Origin: Microglena sp. YARC
Taxonomy: Eukaryota > Chlorophyta > Chlorophyceae > Chlamydomonadales > Chlamydomonadaceae
Reading direction: 5' to 3'
Assembly: GCA_022414725.1 (NCBI GenBank)
Contig: CM039464.1
Location: forward strand, 50,682,291 to 50,746,290
DNA: 64,000 bases
Shown: piece after piece, positions 37,955-46,600 of the stretch
Numbering within the stretch: position 1 is the first letter of the stretch
How the letters are laid out: each line of letters begins with the position of its first letter
Position numbers and translations under genes: made by a program
Notes under the pieces: generated by a model
The model's input: the letters and a program-made list of their open reading frames with translations, nothing else
Databases searched by the model: none
Told to the model about the DNA's origin: nothing

Positions 37955-40710
37955 CCCTAAAAACCCTTATTTTTCCCCTTTCTCCCCCTCCCCCCTCCAT
38001 CCCTCCTCTTCTTCTCCACTACCCCCCCCCCCCCCCCCTCCTGCCCCCATAAATCCCCTTCCTTTTCCCCCCCTCCCCCTCCTCTCCCCTTCATGCCTCG
38101 TCTTCTTCTCCACTACCCCACCCCCCCCCCCTATATCCCCTTCTTTCTTCCTCCCCTCCCCCCTCCTCTCCCCTCCATCCCTCCTTGATCTCGCACATGG
38201 CACCCAGGTAGGCCAGGCTTGGGTCCCCATCCCTCCCCTCCCTTTCCACTCCCCCCCCCCCCCCCCTATATCCCTTTCTTCTTCCCTCCCCTCCATCCTC
38301 CTCCCCTCCTCTTCTTCTCCACTACCCCCCCCCCCCCCCCCCCCCCTATGTCCCCTTCCTTCTTCCCTTCCCTCCCTCCCTCCCCCCCTCCTCTCCCCCT
38401 CCATGCCTCGTCTTCTTCTCCACTACCCCCCCCCCCCCCCCTATGTCCCCTTCCTTCTTCCCTTCCTCCACTACCCCTCCTCTCCCCCTCCATGCCTCGT
38501 CTTCTTCTCCACTACCCCCCCCCCCCCCCCCCATGTCCCCTTCCTTCTTCCCTTCCCTCCCCTCCCTCCCCCCTCCTCTCCCCCTCCATGCCTCGTCTTC
38601 TTCTCCACTACCCCCCCCTATGTCCCCTTCCTTCTTCCCTTCCCTCCCCTCCCCCCTCCTCTCCCCCTCCATGCCTCGTCTTCTTCTCCACTACCCCCCC
38701 CCCCCCCCCCTATGTCCCCTTCCTTCTTCCCTTCCCTCCCCTCCCCCTCCTCTCCCCCTCCATGCCTCGCCTTCTTCTCCACTACCCCCCCCCCCCTACC
38801 CCCCTATGTCCCCTTCCTTCTTCCCTTCCCTCCCCTCCCCCCTCCTCTCCCCCTCCATGCCTCGTATTCTTCTCCACTACCCCCCCCCCCCCCCCCCCCT
38901 ACATCCCCTTCCTTTTTCCCTCCCTCCCCCCTCCTCTCCCCCTCCATTCCTCCTTGATCTCGCACAAGGCTTGGATCAGGACTTTTTTCCGCCACCTATT
39001 GCCACCAAAAATTGAAGCCTGACTTGTCAGGCAACTGTCTCATAACTAACTGGCTTGATCTCGCACATGGCCATCAAGGTAGGCCAGGCTTGGATTAGGG
39101 ACTTTTTCCGCCACCTATTGCGACCGAATAATTGAAGCCTGACATGTCAGGCAACTGTCTCATAACTAACTGGCTTGATCTTGCACATGGCCATCAAGGT
39201 AGGCCAGGCTTGGATTAGAGACTTTTATTTCGCCACCTATTGCGACCGAAAAAATTGAAACCTGACATGTCAGCCAACTGTCTCATAACCAACCGGCTTC
39301 GGTCAGCTCCTTGCTTGGATCAGGGACATTTTTTAGCGGAGCCCCCCCTTCTGGGAGGCGGGAGCCCCCCGGGTTACCCATTTCACCATTTGTTCGTCCG
39401 AGCGAAAAATTGAAGCCTGACACTTCAGCCAACCAACTGGCTCCGGTCCAGTCCGTTGCCACCTGTCATTCCGATGCCAACACACTCCGCCAAAATTCTG
39501 CGTCGCTTGCGACGCTGCATAGGATTTTTTTTCTGCTACCTATTGCGATTGCTACCTGGGACCTTGTTTTGGCCGGACACTGCCCACCAAAACGCTGTCC
39601 CTGGAGGAGGCCTAAAAGCAGAAATCGTCTGGCAAGGGGTTTTTACTGAACAAATCAGCCAGAGTTCGATTTTTGTTAAATCTCCTCAATACCTCTGCAT
39701 CCCTGCTAATTCTTTCTGAATCGATGTTTCGTTCTGGAAAGGTTGGTGCTTTCAGGGATTTTTTTCATATCTGAAAGTGGGTTTTTTCTAGCTAAATGGT
39801 TTAAGGCCTCCTCCAGGGACAGCGTTGTAGTGTTTTGTATAGCTTTTATAGCCTATTACAGCTTTTTAGGGCCATTTAGGGCAAACAGAAACTTGTATAG
39901 ACTTATGTATAGCGATAATTTCGCTAAAACGGGGTCAAAACTAGCGATTGCTGTATATAGCGGGAGGGGGGGGGTCCCTGGGTGCTTGGTTACAAGGCAA
40001 GGCACAGGCCTTCGCCCCGCCCCCGGCCCCTCCTCTTCAACCCCTCCTCCGTCCGCTTTTCTCCAACCCCTCCTCGCCCCCTCCTCTTCACCCCTGCATC
40101 CCCTCTGTCCCCTCCTCTTCAGCGCCTCCTCAATCCCCTTCCCTTCAAGTGTGAAAGGATTTTGCTCAATATAAGTTTTTTATGGACGGAGTAGCCCAGG
40201 CTGGTAACATAAAGGGAATATAGTAGCATACTCTACACTAGATGATATGGGCAGCAGGAGATAATGCCCGCTGCGTGTACTGCTCTGCAGAAGTACACAG
40301 TGGTGCAGGAATGTACTGCACCACGGGGACTACAGCAAAAGTAGATGTACTACTGTTGCCCATGGAATAGAACCCCCATCACTTCCTCCACCCCAACCCA
40401 ACCCTAAGCCAACCCCACCCCAACCCCAAGCCTACCCCAACCCCACCCCAACCCCAAATCCAACCCCAACCCCAACCCAAAATCCAACCCCAACCCCAAC
40501 CCAAAATCCCCAACACAGCCCCAAATATAACCCCAACCAAAAATCCAACCCTAACCTCCCATCCCAACCCCAACCCCAAATCCAACCCCAACCCCACCCT
40601 CACGACCTCACACCTGTCTTCCCCACCCCTGACAGGTGGCATGCGAAGCACACAGAAATCTGGCTGATTTGGCGATTGAAAGGATTAATCGCTCCACTGC
40701 ACAGGTGTGA
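26747..40710 (+). CDS. ABA4: ABA4-like (DUF4281) plastid membrane protein
   Basis: Exons are 26747-27085, 29389-29548, 32787-32921, 37301-37389 and 40636-40710, all with AG/GT borders and matching phases (0,1,1,0), giving 265 residues with stop at 40708-40710. The core matches the ABA4 family: KWVFAPLCVMYILLLAISW, QPDTLSLIMPG, LVHLAAINLFLGRSVYLEG and LLLAMFFAPLGLISHMATK, predicting about four membrane helices. ABA4 is needed for neoxanthin formation in plant plastids, so a carotenoid role is the natural inference; relatives may differ. The Ser/Pro-rich N-terminus fits a transit peptide. The start is uncertain: a good acceptor ends at 26770 and a copy of that exon edge sits near 26630, suggesting an upstream exon. 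The terminal exon (VACEAHRNLADLAIERINRS) is inferred from phase, acceptor and edge copies. The gene is mostly repeat-filled introns. Confidence 0.85.
27350..27970 (+). repeat. Short tandem copies and donor-edge copies of ABA4 exon 1
   Basis: A 60-base unit (CAGCTACGAGCAGCAGCTTC... and TTTTTCCTT) is repeated three times at about 27365-27530. Copies of the exon 1 end (GCAGTCACTGTGGGGCTGAT-GTACAGCAGT) lie at about 27688, 27808 and 27912. Two keep TTTGGG or TTCGGGG, and the middle one also keeps the GTGAGTGTG donor. Confidence 0.82.
27994..28265 (+). repeat. 45-base minisatellite with alternating 90-base dimer
   Basis: Six units start GCGCCTCCGGACTGTTCACA and end GGGC(C/T)TAGAGTA. Variant pairs alternate (CAGATTAGG...GGCCT versus CATATTAGG...GGCTT), giving a two-unit higher-order repeat. 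Confidence 0.93.
28825..28975 (+). repeat. Three copies of a 58-base G-rich unit
   Basis: The unit contains CTGTCAACCCCCTGTAGGAG and GGTTTGGGGGGTGGGG. Copies are nearly perfect. It is intronic in the ABA4-like gene. A MITE-B-related fragment precedes it at about 28495-28650. Confidence 0.9.
29610..30545 (+). repeat. Donor-edge array and amplified core of ABA4 exon 2
   Basis: Two long copies of the exon's 3' half (CAGCCTGACACACTTTCACT...GAGGCCCTGGCCAAAG) lie at 29777-29852 and 30464-30542. The first keeps GTGAGG and the second has GCGAGG. Between them, and before the first, a unit derived from the membrane-helix codons (ATGTGTGATGTACATAT, CTTGCTGTT) is repeated about 15-20 times. Hydrophobic open frames on both strands are artefacts of this derivation. 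Confidence 0.87.
30556..30709. mobile_element. MITE-like element B, copy 1
   Basis: The ends are CACTGTTTT and AAAACAGTG, with inner complementary arms around TGCGTCGC / GCGACGCA. It has no coding. Relatives occur at about 28490-28650, 37538-37728 and 47906-48061. Confidence 0.75.
30905..32620 (+). repeat. Acceptor-edge array of ABA4 exon 3 with CCACA spacers
   Basis: About fifteen copies of CAGGTCCTCTGGAGCCCGCA and TTCATGCCCTAGCTACATAT (acceptor plus first 30-40 exon bases) lie at about 30908, 30973, 31046, 31158, 31231, 31295, 31363, 31580, 31690, 31801, 32108, 32203, 32299, 32475 and 32570, all upstream of the intact exon at 32787. In most copies the codon GAG of the exon has become TAG. 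Spacers are (CCACA)n. The long His/Thr/Pro frame across the array is an artefact. Confidence 0.92.
33030..33870 (+). repeat. Donor-edge array of ABA4 exon 3
   Basis: Copies of the exon's 3' half (GTCCACCTCGCTGCTATCAA...GTCTACCTAGAAG) plus the donor GTGTGC and intron start lie at about 33043, 33218, 33409, 33472, 33623 and 33790, with one more at 34972-35036. Spacers are poly-C and (CA)n. All are downstream of the exon at 32787-32921. Confidence 0.92.
33890..34945 (+). repeat. 24-base minisatellite, about 43 copies
   Basis: The unit is GGTATATGATGCGTGCAT plus TATTAA(A/T). Single-base variants (TATATG/TCTATG, AAAGG/AATGG) are distributed along the array. Because 24 is a multiple of three, frames stay open on both strands (a Thr/His/Ile/Pro-rich frame of 379 codons on the minus strand), which is an artefact. 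The unit resembles the nearby intron sequence GGGTATATGATATAGGCAT that follows each exon-3 edge copy. Confidence 0.95.
35530..36905. repeat. Inverted-repeat cluster of MITE-like elements
   Basis: Units carrying CAGCTTCATGCCAGCTACTT, AACAATTGC and GAAAACGTTCTGTACA occur in one orientation at about 35555-35840 and in the opposite orientation at about 36580-36905. Each is bounded by the CAAATCATCCGCT / AGCGGATGATTTG ends of element C. Element C copies lie at 35833-36080 and 36347-36579, and the segment shared with 23433-23682 is at 36095-36346. The cluster is in the ABA4 intron before exon 4. Confidence 0.82.
36910..37180 (+). repeat. Acceptor-edge copies of ABA4 exon 4
   Basis: Two copies of CAGGTTTGGAGC-CAAGACCCCAAC...CACAGTCTCCTGCTCGCCATG, at about 36917-36985 and 37108-37175, precede the intact exon at 37301-37389. 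Intervening sequence is also duplicated (AACACCAGAAGCCTCAGCAA, AACCAGCCCCAAATC). Confidence 0.88.
37484..39310 (+). repeat. Donor-edge copies of ABA4 exon 4 and a polypyrimidine array
   Basis: Copies of GGCTTGATCTCGCACATGGC...AAGGTAGGCCAGGCTTGG lie at about 37484, 37765, 38180, 38953, 39052 and 39172. Between 37805 and 38950 the DNA is almost pure pyrimidine, made of about ten units near 100 bases long (TCCCCTTCCTTCTTCCCTTC, CATGCCTCGTCTTCTTCTCC, ACTA and a poly-C run). Confidence 0.88.
39757..39965 (-). repeat. Dispersed element, inverse copy of 49965-50165
   Basis: Shared blocks on opposite strands include ATTTCGCTAAAACGGGGTCA-type ends, AGCTTTTTAGGGCCATTTAG and AGCGTTGTAGTGTTTT, with similarity over about 200 bases. 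A fragment (AAACGCTGTCCCTGGAGGAG) is also at 39590-39612. No coding was found. Confidence 0.7.
40380..40625. repeat. CCAACCCCAACCC minisatellite before the last ABA4 exon
   Basis: This is a C/A-rich array of short units (CAACCCCAACCCCAAATC). It lies directly upstream of the acceptor at 40634-40635. Confidence 0.9.
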
Positions 40711-40805
40711 CCGCTCCACTGTGCAGGTGTGACTGCTCCACTGTACAGGTGTGACCGCTCCACTGTGCAGGTGTGACCGCTCCACTGTACAGGTGTGATT
40801 GGTCA
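40711..40805 (+). repeat. Stop-edge copies of the ABA4 terminal exon
   Basis: Four or five units of about 20 bases (CGCTCCACTG-ACAGGTGTGA) repeat the last codons and TGA stop of the ABA4-like gene immediately downstream of it. Confidence 0.88.
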
Positions 40806-40985
40806 TGGGTGGGCAGCTTTTGCCCCACGATTTTAGTTGAGCTGGAACGACAATTATGTCAGCTTCCATCTGCACAACATTGCCATGTACTTGGCTGGCA
40901 AGCAAAGCAGGGGAGCTGCCTAGAAGCTACTGCTGGTAGCTGAAACTAAAACTATGGATTTGGCCATTTAAATTGCAGCCCACAA

Positions 40986-41169
40986 CCAGGGTACTACTTC
41001 TTGCCAAATAGGTCAGCGCTTAAAGTGCACAAACGTCAAATTGGTCAGCGCTTTTTAGTGCAAAATCGCGCTGCGCCCACAGGGGGTTGAAAAAACTGCG
41101 CGAAACGCGCAGTGGGGCTCAATAAGCGTGTGCAAAATCGCGCTGCCTCGCGCGCTTTGTAGTACCCTG
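40986..41169. mobile_element. MITE-like element A, copy 2
   Basis: The ends are CCAGGGTACTAC and GTAGTACCCTG, and the interior is shared with 14453-14662. It lies between the ABA4-like and proteasome genes. Confidence 0.82.
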
Positions 41170-41747
41170 CTCACACCTGATTGGTCGTGGCTTGGCATCT
41201 TCCGCCAACCTACAAGTCCTTTCTCCCTACAGTTGATTTGACTCAGCCGATCACATTGACCAATTCCTTGAGTCTAGGGCTCGCCCACGGAGACCCACTC
41301 TTTTAGGCAAAAATCATTCGTGTACAACAAAGCGTTTTCTTCCGGTGTCACCGTTTGACGTTATTTTCACCTAAGTGGTGATATCGATGTGTGAAAAAAT
41401 ATGAAATGTCGGTAGGTACCGTACACGCAGCATTAAATGGGACGATTAAAAGTTGAAATACCCTTTATTTGTAGTATAAGGTATCACAAAGATGCATGGC
41501 AAAAAATAATTGACAAAAGTGATCCATTCCTGGACCTAATCAAGTTGAGACTTGGAAAACAGTTGGCAAAATATCGTTTTGCTTGTGTTACATTCCTTGG
41601 TACGTGTTGACAGAGTGTATTATTTGGTTCCTATAGTCTGCCCAGGCTATAGCTTTAAAATCATGTAACAATTCATTTCCGTCCCGAACCTGATATGGGC
41701 TGGATAAAAATCGGTTCCTAGCCATATTGAAACCGTGTGAGAATTCA

Positions 41748-41888
41748 GGTAATGATAACGCCTGGTGGGGCGTGGTGTTAAGGGAGCCCGTCGTACGCGG
41801 GTGGGGAGCGGTCTCCTACCTCAACTGGACAAGCTACCATCGCGGTTGACGACAACCTGCAACGCCAAGAGCGACCGAAGGGGGAGTG
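41748..41888 (-). mobile_element. SINE, truncated and inverted
   Basis: It starts on the plus strand with the family tail GGTAATGATAACGCCTGG and contains CAAGCTACCATCGCGGTTGA. It lacks the tRNA-like head and is most similar to 4726-4862. Confidence 0.8.
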
Positions 41889-41889
41889 T

Positions 41890-43660
41890 TTAAGAATTCA
41901 AGTATTTAGACATGTGTGACCAAGCGCTGACAGTGGATAACTCGTTAATGGCGTAAATCCAATAAAATGTAAGTCCATATGGTAAAAGCTATTAAAATAT
42001 TTCGCCGAATGGTACATTCAAAAGTGAAATCGGTAACTGTTTACAAAATTTAGTGGCATTTGAAGTCAAACCCAATGTGTGACTTGTGTTAGACCAAGCA
42101 ATAAACGCGATTAACTCAATACTGGTGAACAATCAATGAAGAGTAAGTGCATATAGCAGGGGGGGGGGGCAAAAAAAGTGAAAGACCCCGTCACAAAAAA
42201 GTGTGAAGGAACCCTTATTCAGAGCCCCCCCCCCCCCCCCCCCCCCCGGCTCCGGAACCCACTGTACAGCCACTACTGTATACTGGTACTCCAAAGTGAA
42301 TTTGATAAAACTGGTGGCCTCAGTGTACTGCCTAATCAGTCGCTAGGTCTTACTTGCCAATGGCGAGCCAGCTGGGACCAATTCAAGTTCGACTCGAAAC
42401 CGCTTTGGCAAATGGTCGTTTGCCAAGTAGTTTGCAATTTAATGCTGCGCGTGAGGTATTGGCAGTTGCCTGCAAGGTTAATTGGTAGTTCGGTACTGGT
42501 AACATGTACCTTATAATGTATGCGTTGGAAGGATTTACATCCCTGGGGGTGGGACCCCTAACACAAGACAGGTCTTTATTTGTCTTTCTTTCAAGGTATT
42601 TGTCTTGGTGTTATACAAGATGTTCCATCCTCTTGCTAACCCTTTGGGGGAGGCAGTCGCGAGAGGTGCATCCTATTTGAGGATTTGGAGAGAAGGGCGT
42701 AGCACCTCATACACTGATTCTCCTTCGAATGTAGGAGCCCTTGGAACTTGAACTTGTTTACATGGCTCCAGCCAGCAATCTGGTAGCTCGCCGTCTTTGA
42801 CGAGTAGCAAAAGGGATGGGCATCAAAGCCAGCTTGTCCAATGTTCAATAAACACACGAATATATAATTAAATAATTAAGTAAATAAATAAATATATACC
42901 GCTTGTCCAGTGTTTAAATGCCAAAACTCTACGAGCAGCCTCCGTTGTACAAGTTATCAAACTTCTGCAACCGCCCCTCTCTGGTAAGCCCCCCCATCCA
43001 CCTCACCCCACCACCACTTCCACCACACACACACGTGTACCGAAATCTGATACATTTCTATTTGTAGTGACTACATGGTCTACCAGCCTTCAGGCTGCTC
43101 GCCGTCTGTAGACGGAGTAAACAGAAGTAGGAAGCTCACGTTGGAAAGTGTCCGTACTGGACTTGTGTCCTTGACTGACTTCAAATGTACCCGCAACGGA
43201 TTCATGAGGGATATCGCACTTGACTGGTTGGGTCCGATAGCCTTGACTAACTCACGGCTCTCGAAGCCCATCGGCAGCGCCAGCTCTACATGCAGTCGCA
43301 TAAAGAGCTAACAGCTGCTCCAAATAAAACGAGTGGCAGAGCTATGGGGAGTTGTATTGTCGAGCCGAGCATGCTCGCGAGTAGGTATGCCATGCCATAT
43401 ACATTACAGACTGAGGGCCCGAATTCACAGGTCGAGAAAATACATTATTAGCCAGAATGGCTCCTCTCCCTATCCCTCCCTTGTGGGTTGCCCGGGTTGC
43501 CCCCCCGCTGTACTGCCGAAGTACAGAGCCAGAGTAAATCGAACTCAGACCCAGCTTTAGTTCTTCTCAGATCCATTTCTTTTTCGCCCGCTCAGAAGCC
43601 TTGTTGGATACCGCGACCCCTGCTCGCATAAATCTGCTTCATTTCTATCTGATCATAATT
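41890..43660. other. Intergenic region upstream of the proteasome gene
   Basis: No conserved coding was seen. It holds poly-G and poly-C runs at about 42158-42169 and 42226-42247. One dispersed CTTCAGGCTGCTCGCCGTCT motif lies at 43086 and related GTAGCTCGCCGTCT at 42780. The proteasome promoter should lie near 43560-43660. Confidence 0.55.
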
Positions 43661-43664
43661 CGCC

Positions 43665-46600
43665 ATGGGAAGCTGGAGTCCGTGAGTCTACATTGCGATG
43701 CTCGTTACTCTTCATGTCGCCCTGCTCTGACACCTCTTTGTTTTACTGTGCAGTTACGACGATAATGGCGGGTAGGTCGCAGTTCAACCCTCTCTCTGGG
43801 CCTTGAAACACAGATCTGATACTGAGTCCTGGAGATGGGTCCTGGCCTCTTGCTGTTGCTGTTTGTCACCAGCATGAAACTTACAGAATCAAGTGGCAGG
43901 GCCACAGTGTGCCCTTCATCTGATCTATCTGTTGTGGCAATTCTCCTAGTACACGGCCATTTTGGATGAAGCAGTGCTGCATTGCCTGACACCACTTGGC
44001 TTACCATCATTGATCAGATGGTTGGTAAGACTTTCAGGGGATAGCACTCTTCAATGTCCTCTTTGCAGATGACCTTGACTGCTGGAAATTGCAGCCTATA
44101 CTGAACTGGAACTAAGTGCACCTGCTGGACAACAGATCCAATCCAATTCCTGTCTATTCTGCAGTTTCATCCATCCATATGGACTAAGAGTGGGCGTTTG
44201 TGTTCAACCATTTCAGTTTGGCAGAGGGATGAGACACTGTGCAATGTAGCTGATTCACGCTCGTTACTATCTGTACTGTCCACACGTTTTTCAAGTCTTG
44301 TGCTACGATTCCTTGGAATAGGTCCAGTCTTGGCCGTATTTGTTGAGGTGTGTCACCCTCCCACATGCGGGCACAAATAGAGTCCAGCAAGGCACCAGGA
44401 GAGTGCATCCATGATCATTTCATTGGCAACTGGGCATTTGTTTTTTATACGTACAGTGCTCTTGGCAGAGGCTCAAGTTTTACTGAGGGCTTAAGAGGTT
44501 TCATTGGTTTGGTCTGTACCCTCCACTGCCCAGTCTCTCTTATCTTGACAAATTTTATGCATCCTGTGCAGCACCATTCTTGCTGTTGCTGGTGAGGACT
44601 TCTGCATCATCGCAGCAAGCACAAGGCTCAGCACAGGCTACTCAATCTTGACTCGTGACAGCTCCAAGCTCCTTCGTCTGTAAGTTCCCTCCAAGTCCCT
44701 TTGGGCAAGCAGCCTAGCTGGATTCGATTGTAAGGTTATAACATGGTATTTCAGGCAACTCTGGGCTGCTCACCGTCTTCCCACTCGAAGCCACCCGTGC
44801 GATACTCACAGAAACCAAGTATGCACGATATTTGAAAGACTTGTCCCCCGTAGCCTAGTTCTTGTCAGAGCCCCGGTTCAGGAGGAGGAGGAGCCCCATG
44901 TGTACCAGCTTGATTGTTTGTCTGTTTGTCTTTTTGTTTCTTTGTGTACTAATTTGTTTATTAGTTAGTGTGTCACCCTGGCCTTAGCCCTGGGTTAGAA
45001 AACCCTGGCATCGGCGGCAACTCACCCTACTGCAACCCCCCTCCATCTCCCTTACCCCCCTCCATCCCCCTCATCCCCCTCCACCCCCCTCATCCCCCTC
45101 CACCCCCCTCATCCCCCTCCACCCCTCTCATCCCCCTCCACCCCCTCATTCCCCTCCATCCTCCTCCACCCCTCTCATCCCTCTTCACCCCCTCCATCCC
45201 CCTCATCCCCATCACCCCTCCACCCCCTCATCCCTTCTCATCCCCCTCCCCCCCCCCCCCCCCCCTTCTCCCATCCCATCCCCCCTCATCCCCCTCAGGA
45301 CGGACAAAGTGGTCATGGCATCGGCAGGCATGCAAGCTGATATGAAGGCACTCCACAAGCACCTTCAAGCCCGAGCTGTGATGTACCAGCACAACCACAA
45401 CAGGCCCTTGAGTGTCCAGGCCTCCGCTCGCCTCCTCTCCAACACCCTGTACTACAAGCGCTTCATGCCGTACTACACCTTTAACCTCATAGCTGGCTTG
45501 GATGAAGAGGGTGAGTCTAACTTCTGTTAGTGCTGATGATGGTAGTGGTGGTGGTTCTGCTGCTACTGGTATTGATGATGATCGTCATCAGTGGTGATAG
45601 TGGTGCTGCTGCTGCTGCTGATATTGACGATGGTCATTATGATGATCATCATTGTCAATCCTCATCAGCACCGTCGTCGTCATCATCATCATTAATCGTC
45701 ATCACCGTCATTATCATCATTGCTCATCATGACCAGCCTTGCACTGTTAATGGAAGACATCCACCATTAATATACCAACTTCCCCACCCTTGAATGGTGT
45801 CATAACCTTGTACAGAAAAACTATTATTATCAGCTTCAGCAAATAACGAATAATACTCAGGCTAAAGGATAAAGTTGATTGCTCTAAAATTGGTGAGAAA
45901 AAAAACATAACCAGTATCTGCCAGTATCAAGAAAAAACCCAGAGGCTAATGATAAGCCAGGAGTAATCAAAATTGAACCATGAAGAAGGCTGTCCCTGGT
46001 TATGAGTGAAGGGCTTCACTTAAACTTGCACTGGATGTGTATGTCGTAGCACACTACTGACTCAATTTATTTGTCCGTTTCTGAATTCTGCTCTTAAACC
46101 CCGAGTCGGTTAGGGCTTCACTCAAACCTACACTGGATGTGTATGTCGTAGCACACTACTGACCCAATTAGTTGTCCGTTTCTGAATTCTGCTCTTAAAC
46201 CCCGATTCGGTTAGGGCTTCACCCAGACCTACACTAGATGTGTATGTCGTAACACACTACTGACTCAGCCTATGTGTCTGCTACTGAATTCTGCTCATAA
46301 ACCCCGGTTTGGGTAGGGCTTTGTCAGCCACACACTAAATGTTTACGTCATATCACACCGCTGCCTCAACATACTCTTATTTGTCTGAATATTCCTGATA
46401 TTCCTGATAATCGCCGATTCGGTTAGGGCTTGGTCAGTCACACAGTGGATGGGTACGTTGTAGCACACTGCTGCCTCTGAATTCTGCCCATAAACTCTGA
46501 TTCGCTTAGGGCTTTGTCAGTCGCCCAGGAGATGTGTACGTTGTAGCACACTGCTGCCTCAACATACTCTCCTGTTACTGTATACTGCTCATAAGCCCTG

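Noticed and set aside
43705..44408. Minus-strand frames in proteasome intron 2 as a nested gene
   Set aside because: There is no domain, start context or splice support; at most a degraded element.
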